A DNA stretch of 62,519 nt from SAR11 cluster bacterium PRT-SC02 (GTDB taxonomy: Bacteria; Pseudomonadota; Alphaproteobacteria; Pelagibacterales; Pelagibacteraceae). Numbering within the stretch: position 1 is the first letter of the stretch; every line of letters begins with the position of its first letter. The notes beneath the pieces are model-generated. The model saw only the letters and a program-made list of their open reading frames with translations, was not told the DNA's origin and made no database searches. Shown in pieces: positions 17,719-26,263 of the stretch. The stretch spans positions 1 through 62,519 of the forward strand of contig JPUP01000093.1 of the NCBI GenBank assembly GCA_001321855.1. The letters run 5' to 3'. The translations under genes were made by a program, and so were the position numbers.

Positions 17719-18791
17719 GCCTAGATAACAAAGTTGTAAAAAATATAAGTTTTCGGAAAGACGGAACTAAACTTCATTTAGAGGATAATTTTTTATCAAG
17801 AGACGAAGTAAATAATGTTTTGACAGACAACATGGGTCAATTAGGCCGTGCATGGTTTAAATTTCAAACAGCTTGGGCTTACAATGCTTATAGCAGGTTT
17901 AAAGACATGGATAAATATTTAATCCTTATATATTTAATACAAAAAACATTTAAACACTATTCAGATATTTTTGTGATTGTCTCTGAAAAAAGCTTTTACT
18001 CAATTGAAGAATTTGAAATTGAAAAAATGAATTTAATTGAAATTTCAGAGGATCTTCAAATTCCTAAGGAAACAGTTAGAAGAAAAATAAATGAACTAAA
18101 TATGGAGGATATTATTGCAAGAGAGGGAAAAAAATTAACAATCAAATTAGAGGGTTTTAAAATTCAAAGACCTGCCTCATCTGTAACCATGTTATCAAAA
18201 TTTTTATCTCAAGTTACAGATTTTCTCTCAAAAGACTCTAATTTTTTACCAGGACCTATATCAAAAGATGAAATTGAAAATTTTATCAGGGAAAATTTTA
18301 CTTTAATTTGGAGATATTTTTTTCGTTTACAAATTCCAACATTAATTAATTGGAGAAAATTTTATGGCGACCTTGAGAGCTGGCTCATCGCAGGGACGGT
18401 TCTTGTTAATCAAACAGAAAAAATAAAAGAAAAATATCGAGGAAAACGACCAGTAATTTTAGAAGAAAATAACTTAAACAATGATGAGAAATTTTCAAAA
18501 TGGATGAAATTTTTAGTTGCTAATCAAGAGGAAGTGGTTGGGGTAAATGCATCTTCTATTTCGGAAATAACTGCAATTCCAAGGGCAACTGTAATTAGAA
18601 AACTTAAATTTTTAGAAAAAAAAAAGATTTTGTATAAAGACAAGAATCAGCTCTATAGAATGGGAAAACAAAGAAGTTCGCTAGTAGAATTATTAAAGAT
18701 TTATAAGGAAGTTCAATTTAATATATATAAATTTGTAGCTACTTTCTTTGAAATTTATAAGAATAAAACCGATATTCCAAAATCAAAATAA
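17715..18791 (+). CDS. Tandem winged-helix DNA-binding-like protein, unknown role
   Basis: A 358-residue protein I cannot name. It has two similar halves. Each holds an aromatic-rich helical segment (WFKFQTAWAYNAYSRF, about 47-62; IWRYFFRLQIPTLINWRKFY, about 198-217) followed by a winged-helix-like module (about 106-148 with SEDLQIPKETVRRKINEL; about 278-318 with SEITAIPRATVIRKLKFLEK). Both recognition helices carry the IPxxTVxRKxxxL pattern. This is the look of a regulator made by internal duplication with no obvious ligand domain. It is coupled to the preceding membrane peptide, which could serve as a tether or sensor partner, though that is inference. Confidence 0.75.
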   Translation: MSLDNKVVKNISFRKDGTKLHLEDNFLSRDEVNNVLTDNMGQLGRAWFKFQTAWAYNAYSRFKDMDKYLILIYLIQKTFKHYSDIFVIVSEKSFYSIEEFEIEKMNLIEISEDLQIPKETVRRKINELNMEDIIAREGKKLTIKLEGFKIQRPASSVTMLSKFLSQVTDFLSKDSNFLPGPISKDEIENFIRENFTLIWRYFFRLQIPTLINWRKFYGDLESWLIAGTVLVNQTEKIKEKYRGKRPVILEENNLNNDEKFSKWMKFLVANQEEVVGVNASSISEITAIPRATVIRKLKFLEKKKILYKDKNQLYRMGKQRSSLVELLKIYKEVQFNIYKFVATFFEIYKNKTDIPKSK

Positions 18792-18830
18792 TTTTTTTTT
18801 ACAAAATAAGTATTATAATCTCTAAAATAT

Positions 18831-18917
18831 GGGCGAATGGTGGAACTGGTAGACGCGCCGGACTCAAAATCCGGTGGTAGCAATACCTTGAGAGTTCGAG
18901 TCTCTCTTCGCCCACCA
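18831..18917 (+). tRNA. tRNA-Leu (CAA)
   Basis: Cloverleaf with acceptor GGGCGAA/TTCGCCC, anticodon arm CCGGA-CTCAAAA-TCCGG (anticodon CAA, reads UUG), a long variable arm as in class II tRNAs, T arm GAGAG-TTCGAGT-CTCTC, discriminator A and an encoded CCA end. The downstream CDS begins 4 bases later. Confidence 0.97.
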
Positions 18918-18921
18918 AGTT

Positions 18922-20602
18922 ATGGACATAAGTAAATTAAATAGTTTAGTTGAGCTTTATTTTAAAAAAAAAGAGGAAGTTGATAGTAATAAACCTTTTT
19001 TACAATGGTTAAAAATAAACAAAAAAGAGATTTATTCTTGGAAAGATATTACTTCTCAAATATTTAAACTTACTGCTAAAATAAAATCATTGATAAAAGA
19101 AGGGGACAGATGTTTGATTCTATCTGAGAATAGACCAACCTGGTTAATGACTGATATCTCAATTATGAATGCCGGTGGTATTACTGTACCAATTTTTACA
19201 ACTTATTCTTCTAATGATTATAAATATATTTTAAATGATTGTAAGCCTTCATTGATAATAGTTTCTAATCAAGAACAATTTAATAAGATAAAAAAATTTA
19301 TTAATAATGGTGTAAAAAAAATTATATCATTTGAAAAAATTGATACTGACTGTTTATTAATTCAAGATATATTAAATGAAGATAATAACAAAAAAATAAT
19401 AAATTATAATTTAAAAAGAAATATGCCCGCATGTATAATTTATACATCCGGCACTTCCGGCCATCCCAAAGGTGTAGTTTTAAGTCATGGAGGAATTTTA
19501 TCTAATTGCGAAGGAGCAGTTGAACTTCTTGAACCTTTACTAAGAAAAAAAGATCCAATATTTTTAACTTGGCTACCTCTTTCACATTCATATGAGCATA
19601 CTGTACAATTTATCCAAATCATTATTGGTGCAAAAGTTTTTTATGCAGAAAGTTTAGAAAAATTAATTTCTAATATGGTAATTGCTAAACCAACAATTAT
19701 GACAGCAGTACCAAGATTTTACCAAAATCTATATACAAAAATAAATATCAATTTTGAAAAACAATCAGGTCTCAAAAGAAAACTAATAGATAAAACTTTA
19801 AGTCTAGGTAAAAAAGTACTTAAAAAAGAAAGTCTTAGCTTTAAAGAAAAAATTTTAAATTTTATCTGTGAAATATTAGTAAGAAAAAAAATCAGAAATC
19901 AGTTTGGTGGGAATCTTCAAGCATTTGTCTCTGGAGGTGGGGCTTTAGATCAAAATATCGGAGAGTTTTTAAATGCTGTGGGATTACCAACTCTTCAAGG
20001 ATACGGATTAACTGAGGCTTCCCCAGTTGTAAGCTGCAATTTACCAGATTTTGTTAAAGTAGAATCTGTTGGCCCTCCATTTAGAACAAATAAAGTAAAA
20101 ATAGCTGAGGATGGTGAAATTTTAATCAAGGGAGAAAACGTAATGTTGGGATACTGGAATTTAAAAGAAGAGACCGAAAAAGTAATAAAAGATGGATGGC
20201 TACACACAGGGGATATTGGTGAAATTGATAATAAAAATTATTTGAAAATTACAGATAGAAAAAAAGATATAATAGTAAATCTTGGTGGAGATAATATTTC
20301 ACCTAGCAAAATAGAAAATATTTTATGTTTAAATGAAAATATTAAGCAATCTTTTGTTTATGGAGATAAAAAAAATTATTTAGTTGCAATAATTGTTTGT
20401 GAAAAAGAAATTTCTGAAGAAAAAATTAAACTTATAATTGAAAATGTAAATAAAAGTTTAACTTTAATTGAAAAAATAAAAAAAATTTGTTTTAATTAAT
20501 CAGGAATTTTCAATTGATAACGGAATGCTTACACCAACATTAAAGTTGAAAAGAAAAGAAATTATAAAAAATTATAAACAATTACTTGAAAATCTTTATT
20601 AA
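18922..20602 (+). CDS. Long-chain acyl-CoA synthetase, frameshifted near C-terminus
   Basis: ANL-superfamily AMP-forming ligase that activates fatty acids. Core motifs: P-loop IIYTSGTSGHPKGVVLSHGG (about 173-192), LPLSHSYEHT, GYGLTEASPVVS (about 355-366), HTGDIGEIDN and ITDRKKDIIVNLGGDNISP. The track ORF stops at 20499 with EKIKKICFN, but in the next frame the sequence continues FVLINQEFSIDNGMLTPTLK and ends LLENLY at 20602, the normal family C-terminus. The break is in an A8 run where A7 would restore frame. Sequencing error, slippage or true mutation cannot be separated here. Confidence 0.9.
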
Positions 20603-20732
20603 GAAATAAATTTTATCTTGTTTAATGAGGTTAAAAAAACATTGGTATTATTAACTTTTTTTAAACTTACAAAAAGATAAAAAAAAATTTAAAAATTTTA
20701 ATTTTATTTCAAATTTACAAATTAATTTATGT

Positions 20733-20760
20733 TTGACAATAAACAAAAAAAACTTAAAGA
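20733..20760 (+). promoter_or_regulatory. Possible promoter for the polybasic mini-ORF
   Basis: TTGACA (consensus -35) at 20733, with a weak -10 candidate TAAAGA at 16-base spacing. The rest of the ~208-base stretch after the acyl-CoA synthetase is A/T homopolymer-rich and shows no other gene. The leader to the ATG would be about 45 bases. Confidence 0.45.
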
Positions 20761-20810
20761 TTAATTTATCAAACGAATCATTGTGATTTGTTTTAACAAA
20801 GGGAGATAAG

Positions 20811-20885
20811 ATGGCTAAAAGAAGAAAAAAAGCTAAAAAGAAAACTAAAAAGAAAGCTAAGAAAAGAAGAAAAAGAAGAAGATAG
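20811..20885 (+). CDS. 24-residue polybasic mini-protein
   Basis: MAKRRKKAKKKTKKKAKKRR then KRRR: 12 Lys and 7 Arg in 24 residues, with Ala/Thr spacers resembling a histone H1-like tail. Too short for the track. Support for a real gene: a strong Shine-Dalgarno AAAGGGAG 5-6 bases before the ATG (unusual here, where many genes lack one), a TTGACA box upstream and a strong terminator starting 22 bases after the stop. I do not recognise a family; a nucleic-acid-binding, rRNA-associated or nucleoid peptide fits the charge. An RNA function of the transcript is an alternative. Confidence 0.7.
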   Translation: MAKRRKKAKKKTKKKAKKRRKRRR

Positions 20886-20907
20886 TTTCCTTTTTATCTA
20901 AAAATCA

Positions 20908-20943
20908 AACGCCCTTTTTTCATAAAAAAAGGGCGTTTTTTTT
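20908..20943. terminator. Bidirectional terminator between mini-ORF and carD
   Basis: AACGCCCTTTTTT and AAAAAAGGGCGTT pair around a CATA-type loop, with T-runs on the plus side and A-runs reading as U-tracts for the minus side. It can end the mini-ORF transcript rightward and the carD transcript leftward. Confidence 0.9.
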
Positions 20944-21613
20944 ATTTTTCATCTAATAAGTTTTGATTTCTGCCTAATGCTTTATCCATTTTTTTTCTAG
21001 CTTCTTCAGAGGTAATTTGTAATACGGCCTCAAATTCAGATTTAAGTCTCTCATAAGCTTTCTCGAATAATTGTCTTTCTGAGTATGATTGATCAGCAAT
21101 AATATCAGTGTTTTTGTTTAAGTCTTTTACAACTTCTGCCAATTCATATATTTTACCAGAATTAATTTTTTGATCGTACTCTTGGGCTCTTCTACTCCAC
21201 ATAGTACGTTTTATTTTTGGCTTTGTTTTTAATATAGATACACATTTATTTATTTGATTAATGGATGAAATTGGTCTTAGATTTGATTGTTGATTTATAG
21301 GCACTGTCAAAGTCAACTTCTCTTTTTCTACAAAGATTTTGTAAAAGTTTATTTCTATTTCACCTATTTTTGCTTTTTCAACTGCTGTAATTTTTCCAAC
21401 ACCGTGTTTTGGATACACCACATAATCTTTAATATTAAACTGTCTTTTTTCTGTTGGTTGTTTTTTTATTTTTTTAATCTCAGGTTTTTGATCAGCGCTT
21501 AAGTTTAACGGCTTATTAGAGGTTTCCTTTTTAGTAGATATGGTACGAGTTTTTTTAGTTATCTTCTTTTTAGCCTTTTTCAATTTTTTTGGCTTTGTCT
21601 TTTTTTTTACCAT
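20942..21613 (-). CDS. carD: CarD-family transcription regulator
   Basis: RNA-polymerase-binding regulator with the CarD/CdnL/TRCF domain at about 58-215: IKDYVVYPKHGVGKI (about 62-76), KIFVEKEKLTLTVPIN, MWSRRAQEYDQKINSG (about 138-153) and YELAEVVKDL. A lysine-rich N-terminal extension (about 1-55, KKKTKPKKLKKAKKKITKKT) precedes the domain. CarD proteins stabilise open complexes at promoters, often for rRNA and core genes. It follows fdxA by 2 bases, the typical alphaproteobacterial pair. Confidence 0.93.
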   Translation of the reverse strand: MVKKKTKPKKLKKAKKKITKKTRTISTKKETSNKPLNLSADQKPEIKKIKKQPTEKRQFNIKDYVVYPKHGVGKITAVEKAKIGEIEINFYKIFVEKEKLTLTVPINQQSNLRPISSINQINKCVSILKTKPKIKRTMWSRRAQEYDQKINSGKIYELAEVVKDLNKNTDIIADQSYSERQLFEKAYERLKSEFEAVLQITSEEARKKMDKALGRNQNLLDEK

Positions 21614-21615
21614 TT

Positions 21616-21954
21616 TTAACTCCCAGGTTTTTCAGAAAAAAATTTAAATTTATCTTTCATATTTTTGAATTTTTCATGATCTTTCATAGGGTCCTTCTTT
21701 TTCGTAATGTTAGGCCATATTGCAGAAAACTTTTTATTAAGCAATAACCATTTTTCTTTTTCCTCTATATTTTCTTCAGTATCAGCAACTATTGCATTGA
21801 TTGGACATTCAGGTTCGCAAACGCCACAATCTATACATTCATCTGGATTTATTACTAACATATTTTCACCTTCATAAAAACAATCTACAGGGCATACCTC
21901 TACACAATCCGTTAGTTTACATTTTATACATTCATCTTTAACAATATAAGTCAT
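21616..21954 (-). CDS. fdxA: Seven-iron ferredoxin FdxA
   Basis: 112 residues. [21 protein letters not shown] ([17 protein letters not shown], about 9-25) and [16 protein letters not shown] (about 40-55) supply the cysteines for 3Fe-4S and 4Fe-4S clusters, as in AvFdI-type ferredoxins with the longer C-terminal extension ([17 protein letters not shown]). It is an electron carrier of unknown partner. The start overlaps the TerB-like stop by 4 bases. Confidence 0.95.
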   Translation of the reverse strand: MTYIVKDECIKCKLTDCVEVCPVDCFYEGENMLVINPDECIDCGVCEPECPINAIVADTEENIEEKEKWLLLNKKFSAIWPNITKKKDPMKDHEKFKNMKDKFKFFSEKPGS

Positions 21955-22342
21955 TTTTTCCCCATTATTCTCATTTTGATTTCGCCAGAAAGTTTATCTG
22001 GAAAATAAATTAAACCACAAATCCTTCTCATTAGATTTGTTTCATAAAAATCTAAATTTTTATCAGATATGATTAATCTCCAAAGATCTTCTATAATTTT
22101 TTCTTTAAATTTATTAGATTTAGTTTTGATAAGATTAGTAAAATTTAACACTTGGTTAGAGTCACTTTCTATTTTCTCAGCATTTGTTAATATTTCTTTT
22201 TCTTTGCCCCTAAAATCTTGATATCCAGATATAAAGTCTAAAACAATTTTTTTTCACCTTCGCTATAATGATCATCTATCTTAGCCGCATGAACTAAGAG
22301 TGCAACAACTTGTGTAAGTTCTTCAATACTTATTTTTTCCAT
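21951..22342 (-). CDS. TerB-like (TerB-family) protein, frameshifted
   Basis: The track shows only the C-terminal part ([15 protein letters not shown]...). Reading upstream from the ATG at 22342, next to the helicase stop, gives [20 protein letters not shown] then [12 protein letters not shown], and after a frame change [19 protein letters not shown], joining the listed ORF. The break is at an A8 run (minus strand) where A9 would give one ~130-residue protein. Acidic helical pattern with [17 protein letters not shown] and [23 protein letters not shown] (shortened) fits the TerB-like family; function unknown. It replaces the S4-domain gene often found between helicase and fdxA. Confidence 0.8.
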
Positions 22343-22344
22343 AT

Positions 22345-24810
22345 TTATTTTATATTTAATGACAATAACTTTTCAAAAGGGTTATCTTTTAAATAAATTT
22401 TATTATTTTTCAATTTCTTTTTATTATCTCCCTTAAAAACATAAGTATCCTTGCTTTTTTTATCCTTTTTATAATTCATATATTCCATTAAATTATAAAA
22501 ATCGCTCTTAGAACAGCCTAAAAGATTCATCATCTGGGAGTTAATTTGAAATTTACGTTTTTTTGTTTTTTCAATGATCATTATAAATAACTTTTCTAAA
22601 ATATCTATTCTTACAAAGTATTTGTTAAATTTCTCAAATCCACACAATAATAGAAATCTTTTATCTCTTTTCTCATTAGTTAAGAAATTTAACCCTGATT
22701 TTGGCACACTTAAAATGTTTTGATTATTAAATAGTTTCCATAACGAAATTCTAAGTTCTACCGCTTTAGGTTTTAACATCTTAGGCAAATAAATATGATA
22801 CCTTCCTATCTTGATACCCATTGACCAAAGTTTTTTTCGATTTTCTGTTGTTATTAATTTTAAAAGGTGCTCAACTTCCTCTCTTTTTATCACACCATTG
22901 TTTTCATAGAGTTGAAACAACAAAGCTCTTAAATATTGATTATCAATCTTACTTTCTGTTAGATTGATTAAGTCTCCAAGAACTTCAGTAATGTGACGTA
23001 AAAACCAATCTTTTAAAAAATTTTCTAGCTTAACTTTGTATTCTTCATCCAAAGTATCATCGGCTATAATATCAATATCAGGATTAAGATAATTATGCCC
23101 TTTTTTTAGATAACCAATAGAGAAGTCTTTCCATATAATTTTATTGTTTTCATTTAAATAAATTTCCTCTTTTTCTATTATATTCTCCACTCTTTTTTGC
23201 AATTCATCCTTAATACCTTTCCTTGCAGCTTTTTTAATTGATTTTACATCTGTATCCAAAGTTTTTGATGTTAAGGCTATATTAAACTTCAGTCCTTTAA
23301 GATCCCCAATATACTGATTATCTATTATGACTTTGTTTTTTTCATCTATATTCGTTTTCAAAATAAGGTCTTGTTTTAAGTTTCTTGATAACACGCTAAT
23401 TTTTTTATCTATGAAACTTCTCGTTAACTCCTCGTGAAGTTTGTCCGATAATTTATCTTCAATACTTTTAGTAAGCTGTACCCAGTAATCTGAATTTTCA
23501 ACCCAATTTTTTTTGTTCGCAACATACGACCAAGTTCTGACGTTTGAAATTCTGTGGGATAATACATCAATATTTCCATGATCTTTACCAAGACCTTTTA
23601 ATTGATCTTTCATGTAGTCGTTTGGAATTCTTCTTTTTCTAGTTGATAAAAACTTAAAAACTTTATCTATAATATTTATATGGTGATTATAAGCTTTTTT
23701 TTCAAAATCTGGTATTTGGCAACATTCCCATAATAATTCTAGATTAGTTTTATATAAATTATTATTTACCCCTTTTTTTAAAAAAAATCTCAGAACACTT
23801 TCATCAAGAGAGTCCTGAGTTCTCATTAAATTCGAGTTCTCCGGTTTTAATTCTAAAGACCCAATTAGTTTGTCTGGATTTTTAAAATTTAATTTAGAAT
23901 TTCTCCAAAATATAATTTTAGCTTCAGGTAAATTGTGTGTTTCTATTTTTTCTATTTCGTCGGAGTTTAAACTCTCACAATCTCCAGTGGTTCCAAATTT
24001 TCCATCATTCTTATATCTACCTGCTCTTCCCGCAATTTGTGAGATTTCAACCAAACTTAATCGTCTTGTTTTTTTACCATCAAATTTTTTTAAATTTGAA
24101 AAATAAATTTCGTTAATGTCCATATTCAGCCCCATCCCAATTGCATCAGTTGCAACCAGATAATCAACATCACCTGACTGATATAATTCAACTTGTGAAT
24201 TTCTAGTTTTAGGACTTAACGACCCCATAATGACTGCTGAGCCGCCTTTCTGTCTTCTTATCAATTCGGCTATTGCATAAACTTCTTCTATTGAAAAAGC
24301 TATAACAGCAACCTTACGATCTAATCTTGAAATTTTTTTATATCCACCGTAAGCTAGCTTTGAAAATCTATCTTTCTTTTCGAATTCAATATTTGGTATA
24401 AGATCGGAAATAATTTTTTTCATTATTTGCGAACCTAAAAACATCGTTAATTTTTCTCCCCTAGCATGCAAAAGTCTGTCAGTAAAAATGTGCCCTCTTT
24501 CTTTGTCTGCGCACATTTGAATTTCATCGATTGCAACAAACTCTACCTTTTTTTCTTTAGGCATGGACTCTACTGTACAGATGAAATAATCAGCATTACT
24601 GGGTATAATTTTCTCTTCTCCAGTAATTAGTGCAACTCTATCGGATCCAACAGCTTTAACACATTTGTCAAACACTTCTCTTGCCAAAAGTCTTAGTGGT
24701 AAACCAAATATTCCATTATTGAATTTGAGCATTTTCTCGATCGCAACAAATGTTTTTCCGGTGTTAGTCGGCCCCAACATCGCAATAATTTTTTGATTTG
24801 AATTTTGCAT
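22345..24810 (-). CDS. SUV3/MgpS-like superfamily 2 helicase
   Basis: An 821-residue putative RNA helicase related to mitochondrial SUV3. Motif I MLGPTNTGKTFVA (about 11-23), motif II VAIDEIQMCAD (about 92-102), motif III FLGSQ, and helicase C-terminal motifs VATDAIGMGLNMDI (about 219-232) and QIAGRAGRYK (about 258-267). A long C-terminal region (about 330-821) has SUV3-type helical parts and ends with lysine-rich residues. SUV3 acts in RNA turnover; in alphaproteobacteria the role is less known. It heads the helicase-TerB-fdxA-carD run and has a good promoter. Confidence 0.9.
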   Translation of the reverse strand: MQNSNQKIIAMLGPTNTGKTFVAIEKMLKFNNGIFGLPLRLLAREVFDKCVKAVGSDRVALITGEEKIIPSNADYFICTVESMPKEKKVEFVAIDEIQMCADKERGHIFTDRLLHARGEKLTMFLGSQIMKKIISDLIPNIEFEKKDRFSKLAYGGYKKISRLDRKVAVIAFSIEEVYAIAELIRRQKGGSAVIMGSLSPKTRNSQVELYQSGDVDYLVATDAIGMGLNMDINEIYFSNLKKFDGKKTRRLSLVEISQIAGRAGRYKNDGKFGTTGDCESLNSDEIEKIETHNLPEAKIIFWRNSKLNFKNPDKLIGSLELKPENSNLMRTQDSLDESVLRFFLKKGVNNNLYKTNLELLWECCQIPDFEKKAYNHHINIIDKVFKFLSTRKRRIPNDYMKDQLKGLGKDHGNIDVLSHRISNVRTWSYVANKKNWVENSDYWVQLTKSIEDKLSDKLHEELTRSFIDKKISVLSRNLKQDLILKTNIDEKNKVIIDNQYIGDLKGLKFNIALTSKTLDTDVKSIKKAARKGIKDELQKRVENIIEKEEIYLNENNKIIWKDFSIGYLKKGHNYLNPDIDIIADDTLDEEYKVKLENFLKDWFLRHITEVLGDLINLTESKIDNQYLRALLFQLYENNGVIKREEVEHLLKLITTENRKKLWSMGIKIGRYHIYLPKMLKPKAVELRISLWKLFNNQNILSVPKSGLNFLTNEKRDKRFLLLCGFEKFNKYFVRIDILEKLFIMIIEKTKKRKFQINSQMMNLLGCSKSDFYNLMEYMNYKKDKKSKDTYVFKGDNKKKLKNNKIYLKDNPFEKLLSLNIK

Positions 24811-24869
24811 ATTTGTGTTAGATTTTTATTTTAATACTATATATAGATCCTGATTGAGAACAAAATAAG

Positions 24870-24898
24870 ATTAAAACATGACCGAATCAATTTGTCAA
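24870..24898 (-). promoter_or_regulatory. Promoter for the helicase operon
   Basis: Minus strand TTGACA, 17-base spacer, TTTAAT, about 60 bases before the helicase ATG. The 154-base gap to the divergent aminotransferase holds this and the plus-strand promoter and no gene. Confidence 0.7.
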
Positions 24899-24907
24899 AT
24901 GTTCTAA

Positions 24908-24937
24908 TTGACTTAAAACCTTGGGTCCCCGTATAGA
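24908..24937 (+). promoter_or_regulatory. Promoter for the aminotransferase
   Basis: TTGACT, 18-base spacer, TATAGA, about 27 bases before the ATG. The spacer holds a GC-rich CCTTGGGTCCCC patch that stands out in this AT-rich DNA and could bind a regulator. Confidence 0.55.
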
Positions 24938-24964
24938 TTTTAAATCTTTTAAAGAAAAGTTTAT

Positions 24965-26199
24965 ATGAAAAATTTAGTAAAAAAAAACTTATTAAAACTT
25001 AAGCCTTCCGCAACTTTACAAATTAACGAGAAATCAAAATATTTGATTGAACAAGGCAAAAAGGTATTTAGATTTGGCTTTGGGCAATCACCTTTTCCAA
25101 TACCAGACGATATTGTTTCCACATTAAAAAAATTTTCCGACAGAAAAGAATATTTACCAATGCAAGGCCTTCCAGAATTACGAAAAGCAATATCAGAATA
25201 TTTAACTAAGAGAACAAAAATAAAATATGCGCCTGATAACATTATAATTACACCTGGATCAAAAGAAGCGATGTTACTTATGCACGTTGTTTTTAATGGA
25301 GAAATTATTTTACCCGCTCCGAGTTGGGTATCATATGAGCCACAAGCTATAATTGGTAAAAATAAAGTTCACTGGATTCAAACTTCAAGAGAAAATAATT
25401 GGTTTCCATCTGGAAAAGACATTGAAAGAGTTGCAAAAAAAATTGGAAATAAAAATAAAATCCTTATATTAAATTCACCAAACAATCCATCTGGAACCAC
25501 TTGCAATAATTTTGATGAGATATCTAAAATTGCAAAAAAGTACAAAATTTTAATATTGTCTGATGAAATTTATACAGATATGACTTTTGATAAGAGTTAC
25601 TCATCTATATCAAAATTTTATCCTGAAGCTACTTTTATAAGTGGCGGTTTAAGTAAATGGTGTGGGGCAGGAGGGTGGAGATTAGGTTTTTTGCCGTACC
25701 AGAAAATTTATCTCAATTTATGAAAAGTTTAAAAACATTAGCCAGTGAGTCTTATTCAACAGTGAATAGTCCAACACAATATGCTGCAGTAGAAGCTTAC
25801 AAAGGTGATTATTCTGAATATTTAAATAAAACTACTAATATACTTAAATCAGTAGGCCACTATGTATTTAATAAACTAAAATCAAATAAAATTTTAATTA
25901 ATAAACCACAGGGAGCTTTTTATTTAATGCCAGAATTTTTAAATAAAAGATTTAAAAATTCCTCAGAATTATGTGATGTAATTCTAAATGAAACCGGCGT
26001 AGCAATGCTTCCGGGATCAGAGTTTGGATTTAAACCTGGCAAAATGTTAACGAGATTAAGTTACACAGATTTTAATGGATCTATTTTTTTAGAAAATACA
26101 ACTTTGAACGAGAATATTTTAGACGAAAAAATTGAAAAATATGCTCCTAATGTAGCAGAAGGAGCTCAAAAATTATCAAATTGGGCCAAAAATTTGTAA
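24965..26199 (+). CDS. Class I/II PLP aminotransferase, split by frameshift
   Basis: Two track ORFs (24965-25723 and 25657-26199) are one ~411-residue gene. Motifs: FRFGFGQSPFPIPDDIV (about 36-52), ITPGSKEAMLL, NSPNNPSGTTCNN (about 173-185), LSDEIYTD and the PLP lysine in ISGGLSKWCGAGGWRLGF (about 228-245). After the break the frame continues FAVPENLSQFMKSLKTLASE. A T6 run at GGTTTTTTGCC needs T7 to keep frame. Aspartate aminotransferase-like; substrate unknown. It lies upstream of the TAXI transporter, so it may act on imported compounds, but that link is only positional. Confidence 0.88.
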
Positions 26200-26263
26200 A
26201 GATTCTCTTTGACCTTGGACTTTTTCCATAGTTAAATTATTGCAATTAACAAACGGGGGATAC

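Noticed and set aside
20470-20500. Programmed ribosomal frameshift signal in the acyl-CoA synthetase
   Set aside because: The frame change needed is +1 (or -2), not the -1 of classical A AAA AAN sites, and there is no stimulatory hairpin visible; indel or slippage is simpler.
20603-20810. Possible small RNA in the A/T-rich stretch before the polybasic ORF
   Set aside because: I see no GC-containing stem or internal terminator; only the promoter-like box near 20733 is worth keeping.
24961-25242. 93-codon minus-strand ORF opposite the aminotransferase start
   Set aside because: Shadow frame; the plus strand encodes conserved aminotransferase sequence with a promoter.
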